A stretch of 64,000 nt of DNA from Sitta carolinensis. Its lineage: Eukaryota > Chordata > Aves > Passeriformes > Sittidae. Of this stretch, positions 37,740 through 50,799 are shown in pieces. A program made the translations under genes and the position numbers. The notes under the pieces were generated by a model. That model saw nothing but the letters and a program-made list of their open reading frames with translations, had not been told where the DNA came from and made no database searches. Location of the stretch: NCBI GenBank assembly GCA_032173965.1, contig CM063284.1, positions 106,082,410-106,146,409 on the forward strand, given 5' to 3'. Position 1 is the stretch's first letter. Every line of letters begins with the position of its first letter.

Positions 37740-38180
37740 TTCTTCATTTTTATCTTCCAGAATACAGCAAGTTTTGTTTGGTTTTTTTTTTTGGGTTTTT
37801 TTAGCTCTATATGCAAAAACTATAATGTAATGGAAAAAGCCCTAAATAATTAAAGAAACATGACATAAACAGCTTGTAGCCTGGTCCAGAAGTATGAATT
37901 AAAGAACTTGCATAAAAGAAAACAACTTCGGTTATGTAGAAAGAATAGAAAAGTTGAAATAATCTCTCTAAAATCTTGAACTACACATTTGTTATATGGT
38001 CTATCAATTGGTTATTTTCAAGATATTTTAGCTCCCAAGAGTATCTACAGTTTATGTAGTCAGAATCAAATTCTATTTTAAGAAATAATTAACTATGAGA
38101 CAACTGTTAAACTGATGTATTTCCCTGTTCAGTACATAAATAGAGTTATTTAGTTCTCAAAACATAAGATGAATGTATTT
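37740..38180. other. No gene recognised; AT-rich
   Basis: Very AT-rich anonymous DNA between the CR1 copy and the palindromic element. No motif was recognised. Confidence 0.4.
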
Positions 38181-38186
38181 TCCTGT

Positions 38187-38297
38187 GGACATTTTTGGTG
38201 GTACCATAATGATCATTATATTTTTAATTGTATAAATAAATACAAATATAAATAAATAAAAAATATAATGATCATTATGGTACCATCTAAAATGTCC
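38187..38297. mobile_element. Palindromic element, 39-bp inverted arms (MITE-like)
   Basis: Positions 38187-38225 and 38259-38297 are inverted copies, 39 bases each, with about two mismatches, around a 33-base AT-only or nearly AT-only loop. The arms begin GGACATTTTT and end AATGTCC. The structure fits a short non-autonomous DNA transposon or a two-armed hairpin duplication. There is no coding capacity, no certain target duplication, and I cannot assign a superfamily. Confidence 0.7.
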
Positions 38298-38299
38298 TA

Positions 38300-39045
38300 A
38301 GACTGAAACCCTCTCATCACTAGTACTGCTGTTTTACTAATTCTCTGTGTTCTTTTCAAGGGAGAGAATGAATTTGCTATGTGAGAAACACTAAGGCTGC
38401 ACAAAAAAGGTAAGGAAGATATCCAAGGAAAAGGAGACAGGAAGGTACCCAAGCAATGTTACAGGTTTGGTGTTGTCTGTACATTTTGTCATAGTTTCTC
38501 CCTCTGCAGAGCAATACCTGCTCTCATTGACCACAAGAGACATTACTCAGGAGGATTAGAGATGATGAGTACATGAGCAGTTCCCTCTCTCTCAGGGATG
38601 CTGCTCTGGCAGCTCTCCCTCCCATTTCAGCCTCACTGCCAGCAGCATTTCCATGAGAAAACGCTAGTTTGGCCAACTGCATCAATTCCACCAGAAACAC
38701 AGAGAGAAGCCACGGTGGGTGTCCAGCCCCTCCAGCATGCAGCCTGCCTGTCTCCCTGCAGTTCCAGTGCCAGACCAGTTCCTTGACTCCACAGTGCTTT
38801 TAAATTTCATTTTCTCTGGAAATGCCAGGTTACTGTGCGTAAATTTAAAAAGGAATCTTTCTCTTGTGTAATTATTTCTAACTGTTGCATTTGGTGTGTT
38901 TAGTTATTTAGATGAGCAAGATCTGAGCTGGACAAAAAGTATCAGCACCCACAGACACTTGGCAAGCAACAAGAATTTCAATATTGTCACAGCCATAAGA
39001 CCAGTGATAATTCTTTAAATCACCAGCGGACTGTTACTTGAAAAC
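38300..39045. other. No gene recognised
   Basis: Anonymous sequence with no ORF or repeat of note. Confidence 0.4.
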
Positions 39046-39049
39046 CACT

Positions 39050-39105
39050 GTATCATAGAATTCTTTAGGCTGCAAAGATCTGTAAGATCATCGAGTGCAT
39101 AGGTA
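39050..39105 (-). mobile_element. CR1 LINE, 3' tip fragment, antisense
   Basis: The stretch 'tatcatagaattctttaggc' followed by 'tgtaagatcatcgagt' is the antisense 3' tip of a CR1 copy, about 55 bp. Nothing of the body follows, so this is a very short truncation. Confidence 0.8.
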
Positions 39106-39109
39106 CACA

Positions 39110-42100
39110 ACAAGGTGTACAACAGGCTGTATATTAAAAAAAGACTTGCTGTTTATTGTAAGAGAAATTTGTCTATTCACGTTTACTGTTTTGAGGATGT
39201 TTCAACCATTCTGTGATGTGTAAATGGTTAGCCTGTGAATTTGCTTCAAAATTAAACTTACTAAATTGAAAATTGAGTTCCTTCCCCACTTACTCTATGG
39301 ATTATTTTGTTTTTCTTAATTCTGTTGGCTGTAACATTATGGTCTCAAACAGCATCTCCCAACTGCCTCACTGAGACTAACCGAATTTATTATATAATCT
39401 CATCTCCCTTTCCAAAAACTTCAAGATCAGTCTCAAAGAGCAGTCCTCTGAACTTGGCAGACACTCGTGTGGGAAAGTCTTTAAACAAAAACAAAATTGT
39501 TTATGTGCTGGGAGAAGGAGCTCCTCGAGAAGATAGCATGTGCCGTGGGCCAACACTGCCCTCGGCAGCGGAGCTGGGGTGGCTCCCACAGTGCAGTGCC
39601 GAGCTGCTGCAGCCCCTCCACCAGCTGCCCTCTCCACAGCCACCCCCCAGCTCCTGCTGGGCACACGGGGATGGCTTGTGCATCAGGCAAGAGGCAGACT
39701 GAGCAAAAAAGGCAGCCAAGAATGCCTGAAGGGTGAAATGGTTTCACACAAAGTCACTTTGAATTTGTGGACTTCGAGGAGATTTATGTAAGACTTATGT
39801 TTTTCCTCAGAAATTATTTAAGGTTGTAGCACCATTGGCTTCCCATGAGGTTTAATCACAAACCTTGGGAATTTTCTTACTTGCAATCTAATCCCAGTTC
39901 TGACAGGACACACAGTCAAATTTTCTGGCTGGAAAAAACCTATACTTAGGGTGCCAGCACAAGAAGAATCCCCCAGCCAATTCCCACCCAAAAGTGGTGT
40001 TTAAGGACTTTCAAAGTGTGTCTGTGTGATCTACTACACTGAATTAGTTAGTCCTAGAGATTTAGATTATGGGTATTTTCCCAAATATGCACATTATTAC
40101 CTCTTCTGGAAAGAAGATTAAGGAAGTGTGCTCTTGTGACATGGCTGAGAAAAGATGACCATGTCCTGTGCTAGCAGGTGAAGCTTTTGTACTGAAACCA
40201 CAATCACCAGTACCAGCTGCTGAGTTGCGACATGGACCACCAACACAGAACCATGCACACACCTGGTCAGTGAAGGGCTGCCCCAGGTAGTTTTTTTTAT
40301 TTGAAACAGAGGAATAGGGTTAGCAGGCAGAGAGGGATTTGCTAGACACATGAGGACTATTTTTGCCTCTTGCATGCAAGTGTCAAAAGGCACTGCAGTT
40401 TCATGAAGCTCTCTCAAGTATACAAATGCCACAGCAGTCACTGCTGTGACTGCAGGGTACAGATATCCTCCATCCCACAGGTTAGGTTTCCTAGCTGGTT
40501 AACAGCAGTAGAGACATAACTTCTGAATGATGTGATGTTAAGAGCTTTATATGAGGAAGAATTCCAAGAATCTAAACCTAAATGGTCTAAACAGTCGGAA
40601 ATTTTTATCCCAAGGGACAACAGCTGAACATTTTCCAAAGAAGCCATGTCTTCTTTGATTAGATTTTGCTCCAGCCTTAGTTGGTCTTCAGTCGTGAGAG
40701 AAGCTGATCTTCTCAAAAGGCTGTGGCATCTTTGAAGCTCGGGCTTGTCTGGCAAAGGACCTGCACGTGGCTGGTCCTTCAAGGCTGTGACACTTAACGA
40801 GCCCATGAACATTTCAATGAGAAAACATGGAACTTTGTTGTGAGCAAAATACACATGTCCCCCAAATCTAGCTATCCATTAGCACATTTGTCATGGAGCT
40901 TTATAAGGAATCCAATCCAATTGCAAAGGCAGTTCCCTAAATATGAATCGAATCTATCAGAAACAAATGTGGAGCTGATAAGAAGTGGAAGGTATGAAAA
41001 AAGAGAAGGCACTTGCCTGGAAAAAAAACCAGCATCCAAGAAACACCATTTTATCTGTTGTCCAAACAACCATAAGTTCAGATGTTCTGAACATGACACA
41101 GAGGAGTGACACAGCCAGGCTGCCTTGACAGAAACTCAAAAAAAAATGGTTTTCCAAACCTCTCACAATCATCACTAGTTTCATGCTGATACTCTCCAGA
41201 TTGTCCCTGCATGAGTGTTCCAGAGCCATAATCTCACGGGAAGCTAACACCTGGATGTGCTAAGATCCATTGGACAGCATCACCTGAGGATGGTACCTCT
41301 GCAAGGAAGGAGATATCTTAATTAATGAATGAATAATGTTGATGCATGAGACTGCCACAGAAAAAAAGCCCAGAGACACCACGTGTTTTCTGTTGACTAA
41401 CATACAGAACCTGCAAACTAAGGGATTGGATGGAAATCACAGAGCACCTTGAAGTCACTGGTTTTGTAGAAAGCTGTGCCAAAGGCTGTAGCATTATGGA
41501 GCCCTTATCCCAAGGTGCTGCCTTACACCATGATGCATGTCTAATTTGTGCTCAAGGCAGAATAAAACAGAGCCTAATTTCCCACTAGATACCCTTGTTT
41601 ACCTTCCCTTGGCTGATAAACACCCTGACCTGTGGGTTCAGTGCAGCCACACTCGCAACACACTTCACAGCCATGGGACAAACATGGCTGGGACCATGGA
41701 CTGTGCCAAGTATAGAAGGAGAAAAAAAGTTCCTTTCCAGTGGAGTGAGGGGAAACCCAGCAAAGGGATTAGGAGGGTGTGAGTCACCGTGTGCCTTCTG
41801 CATGACTCTGGGGACAAGGCGGCCTCTTGTTCCGGGGCTGGGGCAATGTCACAGCTTTGCCTGTTATTATTGTTAGTCACAACCCTAGCTATACTAAGGC
41901 CAGCAGAAACCACTTGCAAATGCCTCAACCTGAAATGTAAAATAAACACTAGGAAAATAGCTGCTACTTGCTTTCTCTAAATATACCCTTGAGGCCAGAT
42001 CTGCTTCCACTGAAGTCAAGTCCAGTTTTGCAATCAGCAGCAAGGACAGTGAGATTCAGCCCTTTATTTGGAAAAATGTTAATAATCAAATTGCAGTTTT

Positions 42101-45100
42101 AATTTGTCACCAAGGCAGGGGTGTGATAAGACATTTTGGTTGCTGCTATAAGTAGCTCTGAGAATTTTCAGGGGCTGTTGTAGGTGCTAAAGACTTTGTG
42201 ACATCCTGGCATGGCAAGGAAGGGATTCTGTGACTCTGGCATATGTCCTTGTTACAGGGAGGTGAAGAAATCCCTCTGGTCCCCCTCCGAACACCAAAGA
42301 CAGACATAAATGGGTCTGTGAGGCTGCAAGAGGAGTGGGCATAGAAAAACAGGAAGGTTGAAAACTATAGGTCAGCTTCATTCAGTGATCTTATCAATAT
42401 TTTCAGTGACTCATCTGTGACTTTTTCCCTTTGGAGATTTTTATGATGTATTCATTTCCTTCATTACCATATAAAGAGGGGGAATTTCAGCAGGAAAGGT
42501 GGAAAAGTGCTAAGTTAAGGCAGTTAGAAAAACAAATGTTTTTAGCTTTAGCAAACTGCTGGGTCAAATCCTCCCACACTCACGGACTTTCCCAATGTAA
42601 TCGACTTCATTTCATGGTGGAATATGCTGGATTGTGTTGGCAGAATGGATGACACTGGCTCTAGATTGTCACTTCCCAAAAACTGTGTTTCTGTGATAAG
42701 CACGTTTCAACTTCACCACGTCATCCACTGTGTATCCAGCATAGTTCTAATTGCTGTGGTGTCACAGCTACAGCATTTTGAGTTGTTACTGGACCCCCCC
42801 TGGGAAGCAGGGCCAGAGGAAGAGATGAGAGGGAGAAAAGGACGGCTACATTTCCAGGTTTCAACTTAGTAGGTGCTTAAGACAAACTCTGGGAGGCATC
42901 CAGAGCTGGAAGCGCAGAGTCACTCCTGAGAACAGTTCAGACGCAGCCTGTATGTCTTTTAGCACGTTGCACATATTGAAAGCAAAGACTGGTCAGCTTT
43001 GTGATTGACTCCAGAAAGAGTCAACGTAAGTTTAGCCAGACTTATTAGCTCTAATTCAGCCCTGGCTTTGCCAGATACAACCTGCCGTTTGCACAATCTC
43101 TTAGATATTTCTGCACTCTGCTCCAAGAGGGTGTATTAGCTAATGTGCAACCCAAAGTATGTTTGCAGCACTGCAACCACAAGGATAAATTTTGCTGGAG
43201 CCAGGGCATACTTAGGTGTTGCCACACAGAGTTCACTAAAGCTTTGGACTGGATCCTGGAACACTGTGCTTGAGCACATGTGTACAGATGGACCCCCTTG
43301 CATAGTGCCAGCTAAGTGTCAGGGCCTTTGCGGCACAGTTAATCCACAACCTGGACAAACTGCTTGTGAATAATTGAGGATTCATTGTACCTAGCACCTC
43401 TCTTTTATGGCAGGATAAACACTTCTCCATAAAAGTACTTGTAAAAGTGAATTCTACCATTATGAACACTCACATTTTATATATATTTCCTTGATGTTTG
43501 GGGTTTTTTTTAATAGTAACATGAATCATGCCTTTTACTGCAGTTGAAGGTACAAATTCCAAACACTGTAGGAGCAGAAGCATTTCACCTGAAGAGCTTA
43601 GCTTGAAGTGCAAGGCACACCCAGGCAAGTAAGCAGCAGGATGCAAATCACAGCTTTTCAAAATCTAATCACAGGAAAGTGACTCCAGTTAATTGAGGGC
43701 TTAATTTCTGCCTTCAGGCACTGTCCTCCAGCTCTCACGTGTCATTTAGGTGTTAGATATTCTGTTGAGACACGGACAGTTGTATAGGATGACTTTACAG
43801 TTCTGGGTCTGTATACTGAGAAACAATCTACTGCATATAAAAATATAAAATTAACTGTCTCAGAGGTAAAGGCTTTCTTCCTTTGTACATCTAATAGCTT
43901 TGAACTAAATTCCCTGTTGGAAACGTCCCAGTGCTCTGGAAAATAAAGCTCAAATGCAGTTTGAAATCTTCAGTAGAGTCAGTGGAGTCTGAGCCTGCAG
44001 CCTGTGTTTATGTGGTCCAGCACTTCTAGAGTCAGTGACCTTGATTGCTTAGCTGTCCCCATAGCACCTGGGATTTCTAATCGTTGGCCATGCAAGGTTA
44101 AATAAGTTACCCAAGTTACTTTCCAAGTTACTTTTCCAGAAAAGATGAGGGGGATTCAGCACAGAATGACCAGGTGATGAAATCTCTGTAGGCACCAGGT
44201 TTAGCAACACTGTCACAGTCCCTCTTGCCTTCTGTCTCAAAGCTGTAAAACCCCTGTAATATCCATAAGGACCAGGAAATTCCAACTGCGATGCTGACTT
44301 TGGATGGGTGACTCTGGTGAGCATTTTGTTACAGCCTTTGTAGTCAATAACAGCCTGACTGAGCATTATTTGCCAATAGCTCAAATACACACCCTTCACA
44401 GATGAAAAAAAGGCACTTCGGATCCTGGCTAGTGGATTTAACTGGGAACAAAATATCAGTTACAGGAGCATGTCATAAAAACAAAGCTAAAGAAAAATTT
44501 CAATGAAGCCATGAAAATATCCGTGGTTATATCCCTTGATGTGGCTGTAATAGGGGGCTAAGAATGGAAAGACAGGAGCAAGAGGTGGTCTTTGTCAGTA
44601 AACATCTTTTAAGTGGTTATCCTCAGTCTCTGCAATTTTCTGCTTCGTTTTTTCTTAATATAAAGATTTGCTCATGTTCCCATTGCTTCTTACAGTGAAC
44701 ATGAGGTAAGTGGAGAAGAGGTAAACCAATTTTCCTTGAGTATAAATTGTTACAAAAAGCTCTGAAAGAGACCAGCAGTGGTGATAGCTGAGGGCATGCC
44801 ACCGCCTGTTTCCAGCAACATGGTGGTTTTAATTCCTTCTGTTTACTCTCACCACTGTTCCCATCCCCGCTGAAAAAATAAAATAAATGCCTTTGTTATT
44901 TGCAGTCTGCACTGAGGGCAGGCATCAAGGTTGATGGCGGGTTCATGGTTGCCAGCCAGCCTCCCTGCTCCAGCAGGTGCCAGGCACCCTGAATTACTCC
45001 CAGCACGCCCTGCTCAGCAGGGCAGTGAGTAAGCTGATGAATTCTTATTTCATCTGGGAGGCAACTGCCTCCCTCCTTCCACAAGTAACATCCCACGTAT

Positions 45101-47575
45101 AATAAAGGTTTATAGTCAACTAGAGCAAGACTTCAAACTCATTCCTTCCAGATTCATTCATAACAAGGGTGGGGATGCTAGACTGCTCAGCAATGTTTAA
45201 CTCGACAAATAGTAAAATCTCCAGAGCAATGGCCCTTTATCACCCCTGCTTTCTTTAGATACAGAATCAAAGACCCAGCAAGCATGTCCTGCCAGCTTAT
45301 GTCTACCAGAACTGAAAGAGAAGCAAGCTCTTAGGTGACAAACAGAGTTTTTACTCAAAATACAAAAACACACAGTAGAGCTACTGCAAAATTCTGGAGT
45401 GGGGCTTTGGCCTTAACATGGAAAGCAAGGCAGCATTTTCCCAAAAAGTTGATTTTTAATTGGTTATATAAAATACAGTACTTAATCTATGAAAACATGT
45501 CCTCTCACACGTCCTATTATCCAAGGTAAAGAAGCATACAAGGTCATGTTAAAGGGAGTGTTGTTAATACATCAGACTCAAGCACCCGCAGTGTGCACAT
45601 CTGAACAGTAAGAACTATTATTGCCTACTTCTGGCTATGAGTAAAAAGGAGTATTTAATTTCTTCAAACAAAACAGAAAGTAGGGTATCTTACTGCATCT
45701 GAGCAAGATCAAGGCTCTCCATTGCAGAGGACCATTTCCTATGTCCTCCAAAGAGGACTTGCATCCCTCAATGGCAGGGCAAAGAGCCAAACAAACTCTT
45801 GCACTATCCTGCTTCATACACCTGACATAGCTGCAGCATGTCAAATTCCATCAAGTATGACTTTGGAGATAGCAAGCAGCAGCAGAACAGGTTAGAGAGC
45901 AGAGAAATTTGTTAGTGTCAGAAGGTCTGCATGGAAAAGGATCACGCAGAACTGAAATAAAACTTTACATAAACATTTTCAGAATTTCCTGTGTTTTGAC
46001 TAATCACAGAAATACTAGAGAACAAGGGGCATGGTTCTCTGCAGTATGAATTCTCCAGGATTTTGTAAGCTAGAAAGTCTTACTAATGCATTTAAACAAC
46101 TCACATTAAAGGAAATTCAGGAAGAGAGATCATCTTGTACATTTTTAATTGTTTCAACTGGAAAACTGATTCACAGCTTCTGAAAATAAATTTTCAGGGG
46201 CATTGTTGACAATTTGGGGGTTTGAACACAGAAACAACTGGTTTCAGAGTCTTCCCTTTCCTGAAATTTGTCTTCCTTTTCTCCTAAAACACTCCTGTGT
46301 ATTTGATACCACAAAATCATGAACCAGGAGCAGTAGCATGGTTTGGGCTAGCACACTCCAAGGCCCCAGCACATTTTCCATCTCAATGCTTACTAATTTT
46401 GCACATTAGACATAACTGAAAAACACCGATTTAATTTTATGAATAATTCTGAATTTTATTCTTCTGGTATGGAATACAAGGAGTCTTTGAAGATGTGTCA
46501 GGAGACAACTGCCTGTCCCCAAACCATCAAGCGTCAGGGCAGCTGGACTGGGATGAAGGATTGAACTACATTCCAAAAACTTTAACGGCACTAGGTTTCT
46601 TGAAGTCTTTACTTTGTTTCTGTCAGCTCCTAGGGAGGGCCTTAAGGAAGATGTGCACTGTATATACTCTTGACAAAAGTAAGAAAAATTATTGTAATGG
46701 ACACAAGTTTGCAAAATGTATCAAGTTATCTGAATTGAAATTTTATTTCAGTATGAAAGGGTAGAGAAGGGTGTCATGTGTCATTAGAAAATCTACTTGG
46801 TTCCAATAAGAATCTCTTTGACATAAAAAGACAAGCATACCAAGTTTCACAGTCAACTCAAGAAATGAGAGAATATCACTGAACACCTATTGCAAAGCTC
46901 CAAAACAATTCCTTTTATGTAAGCTAGACTTGCATCAAACTCTCCAGTGTATTCACGAAGGGCCATATAGGAAGAAGTCAGGCAGGAATGAAAAATTTGC
47001 TGACAGATTTGGGAAACTTTGTACCAGGAGCAGTAGGATAGAGTATTAGACCTCTTAAATGACAAAAGTATTCCAAGTGGGTTTGCAAGATGAAAGACTG
47101 TCCTAGGTACTTTTATTTATGTGCTTTCAATTGTTTTTAACTTTGCAGTGCATTTGAAAATCAGAGTTTACAAATATGGTAAAGAAAAAAAGATGATTTC
47201 TTTTGAAATTGGCAGCTGTGCAAGTAAGAGGAAGTATTACCCACCCCACCTTGCTTCGTACCTGGCTCTGGGAAGATCCTGGCTCATTCCAAAGGAAAGA
47301 GTCAGTGAATGTTGTATTACCCAGTGGAGTAATACAAGCTGAGTCTAGGAGAGCAGCTCTTCCTGGCATGGGCCTCTAAAGCAAGATACACTGCTGTATT
47401 ACTTTTTCCAAGAAGCCCCAGAGTTTGTTAATTTTCATTTGCAGAGCACCAGGAAACCATTCCTGCCAAAAGTAATCAGCAGCTATCACCCACTGTTGAA
47501 GGATACCTTTAGACTCTTCTGGACTTGGCACCCTCCAGACAGGTTTGTCAGCCCATAAATTTAAAAGAAATTAAA
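39110..47575. other. No gene recognised (8.5 kb)
   Basis: Both strands were read for exons and repeats. Open frames at 39307-39702 (plus), 40438-40854 (minus) and 44049-44399 (minus) are within chance length and carry no convincing domain. Around 39540-39680 the sequence is GC-richer, with several CpGs, but short of an island. Confidence 0.35.
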
Positions 47576-47581
47576 AGAAGG

Positions 47582-47764
47582 GAAAAAAAAAAAAAAAAAA
47601 AAGGAAAACAAAATAATACCCTGCTGAACTTTTCTGTTTTGCTGTTCTTGTAACATATATGAAACAGATCTGACAGGCGAATTCCTTCAGCTCATATCTC
47701 AGCAGTAAGTAAGGGTATGGGCTTTTTTCTTTCTTTCTTTCTTCCTTTTTTTTTTTTTTTTTTC
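47582..47764. repeat. A-rich run and TTTC/T-run pair
   Basis: An A-run at about 47582-47602 and a TTTC repeat running into a T-run at about 47725-47763 flank some 120 bp of unique DNA. I could not identify a retroposon body between them. Confidence 0.8.
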
Positions 47765-47889
47765 ATTAACTTTTACTAAAAATAGCTCCTTTAAGACTGT
47801 GGAAGGAGATTTCCAGCCATGTAAGTTCAGATGTGCCTGTGTTCATTCAGAAGGTTGATCTGGATTTAATATGCACAGCCCTGTCAATA

Positions 47890-48190
47890 CCGTGTTAAGC
47901 CCTCTGGCACCAGAGGGTCCAGGCAGCCTCTCTGTATTGTATCCCAACCCCAAGCATCAAGAGGGATGTAATCCATTACATCAGCTCTTGAACCAAAACT
48001 GCTGCAATTACATGCTCTCAATATGGGCCCATTAACCTATCAAAAAGCATTTGAGAAGGAGTGTAATGTTGTCAGTTATTGTTCACAGGGGAGGAGTGAA
48101 GATAATTCTTATCTTGCAAATAGATTCATGCAAAACCAATTGCAGTTTGTGTTGCTCTAATTGATTTAACCAGTTTTCTTAGTCTATAAG
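47890..48190. promoter_or_regulatory. Palindrome-rich block with homeodomain P2 site; candidate enhancer
   Basis: Two near-perfect palindromes lie 48 bp apart. CCTCTGG-CA-CCAGAGG is at 47901-47916. GATGTAAT-CC-ATTACATC is at 47965-47982 and contains TAATCCATTA, the P2 site (TAAT N2 ATTA) bound by dimers of paired-class homeodomain proteins. The following 200 bp have further TTAATT/ATTGAT and TGCAAAT-like motifs and no ORF. Whether it acts as an enhancer is inference. Confidence 0.3.
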
Positions 48191-48194
48191 AATT

Positions 48195-50435
48195 CCAGGG
48201 TCGAGTGCTCACACACAAGGGTAATGCCATTTCCCAAGAGTGGATTAAAGGGACAGCCTGTGCCTGGCCCACTTCAGGAGTGCAGGTTCTAGTCAATCAC
48301 AAATACCCAAGCAAGTTCCCAAGAAAGGCAGGAAACCCTAAAGGAGGTGGAAAAGGTGGCAAAGGCAGTGCTCTTCATAACAAACAGCAATGGATGTGGT
48401 AGTGTTAATATTCACATCTCACTTAGGTGCTTCCAAGCATCAGCAGCAGTTAGAGGTAAGCTGCACCCACAGCACTTTTTGTTTCCACAAAGTGAGTCTG
48501 AAGAGTTCAACAGCCTCCAATAACCTAGTCATCCCCTTTGCAAACAGGATGACTCCCTGGCACTCAAAGCATTCTCTATTGGGAAATAATTGCTACAAGT
48601 AAGAATAATAGTTTGCTAAGCTTCACTGAAACAAAGAGAAAGGGCTCCAAGTCAGGTAAGCCTGGATACAAAATGTTCAGAAAATTTCCTGTCCTGTTAA
48701 CAAAATAGGAAGTACGCCCTGTAAGCCCTCACTTTGATGGAGATCTAGAAGAGGAGATCATTGTGATGGTGACAGTCCTTATGGTCCTTGAGTAATCAAG
48801 AGAGAAAGCATCCATAAAGCTTAAATCTCTGTCATGATGAGATAGAGATCCTTAGAAGAAAAGCCCTCCTTAGTCAGGGACAATAGTTCTCCTAAATTAG
48901 TCACCAAATAAGTGTCTGTAGTTAAGCAATGTGCATACCTGCTATCTGCACCTTCCCAGGTAATCCAGGGCTCTCTGAAGTTTTGCCAATGCTGGCATCG
49001 AGCTGATCAAAGCACTGATGGGCCTGAGTCACCCTTTCCCAAGATGCACAGGAAAAGAGCTGTCCTGCTCAAAGCCAAGGGATGGTGCAGCCACCGGCTC
49101 ATGCTGGGCAACTTGGAGGAGCATCTTGTGAATGGACATGACAAAGTTAAATCTCTCTGTCTGTCTTTTCCTTGGCACATCATACTGCACAACCTCTTCC
49201 CAAATGATAACCCAGCATCTACTATGGCTGCCAAAGGAGATTGCCTGATGACACAGCCTACATTCTCAAAAATAAGGTCCTGTCCCTCCTTGTGCTCCTC
49301 CCAAACCAAATCTCCTGGTGACTTTTTTTTTCATTGCTGAAAATAATCATCACTGGATTCATTCTGTTCTGATGACTTACACACATCATGGAGGATGCTG
49401 CTCCAAAAATATTAGGACAGATTCTTCTTTGAATACTTGCAGTCTTGCAATCCATTTCCTGAGTTTAAACAGTGGAGCAGTGAAACTGTGTTTGTCTGGT
49501 ACTTTCCCCCAAACCAGGTTATAGTGACCACTGCTGGAGGATTCCTGGGCTGCTGGATGGCAGGTCAGACCTGCAAATGCAAGCCTTGTCTCCTTTCTTC
49601 TGTCACTATGTCCTTCCTTGCCCATGTTTTCACTGTGGAGGACTGTATTTTACTCTGTTTGTTTGTTCATTTGTTTGTTTATTTTTAATTCTAGCAAAAG
49701 AAAAAATGCCATTCCTAAAATTTCCATTTGCTATGGAAAAGGACTAGAAATACACACATTTGAAAAATGAAAGCTTGGAATCTCTTTAAATTCATAGTTC
49801 TCTCAGATGAGTGGGGCCGGTGGATGCAGACTGCATGGAGCCTAAAGGCCAGCTCTGTACAAAAGGGCAGAGGCAGTTCCTGTATGTGCTCCATAACAGC
49901 ATGACACATAGGCAGGGCTTTTGGATGAAGGGATGTAATTTTTATGTGAAATTGTTCCTTAGCTGTATATTTCTTTGTCCTCTGCCCATGGGAATAATGC
50001 TATCAGGCCAAGAATGAAAGACTCCTTTAAATTTCTCCATGAAAATAGGTTTATTGTTAGTATTTCTTCCCAACTGGAAAAGCTGACAGGTTGAGGCAAT
50101 ACTAAAAGCTTCATGGCAATGAAGAAAGGTACCTGAAATCTGAACATTTTTAAACACACACAAATACACACTCTATTGAGAGCTACCCTTTCCATAATGG
50201 GGTGGCATGTTGGGAGGATTCAGATAAAATAACTTCAGTAATTCCTCCCTGTCCTATAATTGATAAAATTTAAGCTAACATTTCATCTTGACATTACTAA
50301 TACATCTGTGTGAGCATTCAGTTTACACTTTCAATACAACCTGTCAGATTAGATCTGTATACCTGTTACCGAATAACAAGGGTACTATTGATTTTTCATT
50401 ATTTTCAAGTATTTGTTTTCTTCAGTTGAGCACAT
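48195..50435. other. No gene recognised
   Basis: Anonymous DNA. The 142-codon ORF at 48912-49340 (plus) has an overlapping 100-codon ORF on the other strand and no family resemblance. Confidence 0.4.
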
Positions 50436-50439
50436 TCTA

Positions 50440-50795
50440 TTTATTTTGGCATGGCTAACAGAGAAACCAAAGCAATTTAACCTCCTCTCAGAAAGATTTA
50501 AGACTTGACAGGCATCAGAACGTCAACAAACTCTTCCCATAGTGGTCTGTAATGAAGAATTGTCCAGCTAATTACTTTATTCACTGTTAATTCGCTTAGT
50601 TTTATAACTAAATCTGCAGTGCAGAGTGCAGGCAGAGGTGAATTGCAGGTTATGGAGCAAGACTTTTCTTCCAGAAAGACTTGAAATGTACTGGCAAACT
50701 GTTTTGCCATCTTGTGGCTCAGTTCTGTGGCTTGGTCAGGTACCCACCAGACATCCTCCATCTCAAGTGTCATCCTACTTTCTGGTGTAAAACAT
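50440..50795 (-). CDS. Candidate terminal exon (hypothetical), minus strand
   Basis: On the minus strand a strong splice acceptor (pyrimidine-rich tract ending CACTGTAG) ends at 50796, so the exon would start at 50795. The next base plus an open frame run to TAA at 50498-50500, about 98 codons. AATAAA follows 53 bases later (50445-50440). The peptide has a W-W-x-P-D stretch near its start, four Cys in its middle and a predicted-looking amphipathic helix near the C-terminus (LSELTVNKVISWTILHY). I recognise no family. It may be the last exon of the same transcript as the ORF at 52820-53047, but those two do not join in frame directly, so at least one more exon would be needed. Confidence 0.22.
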
Positions 50796-50799
50796 CTAC

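Noticed and set aside
40438..40854. 138-codon minus-strand ORF with a superficially protein-like, N-glycosylation-rich sequence, loosely alignable to prominin extracellular loops; other short minus-strand ORFs (44.3, 46.9 and 31.4 kb) could be forced into the same order.
   Set aside because: The alignments rely on a few scattered hydrophobic and Tyr/Asp positions, no cysteine-rich prominin core or five-membrane layout is present, splice sites do not fit, and ORFs of this length are expected by chance several times in the window.
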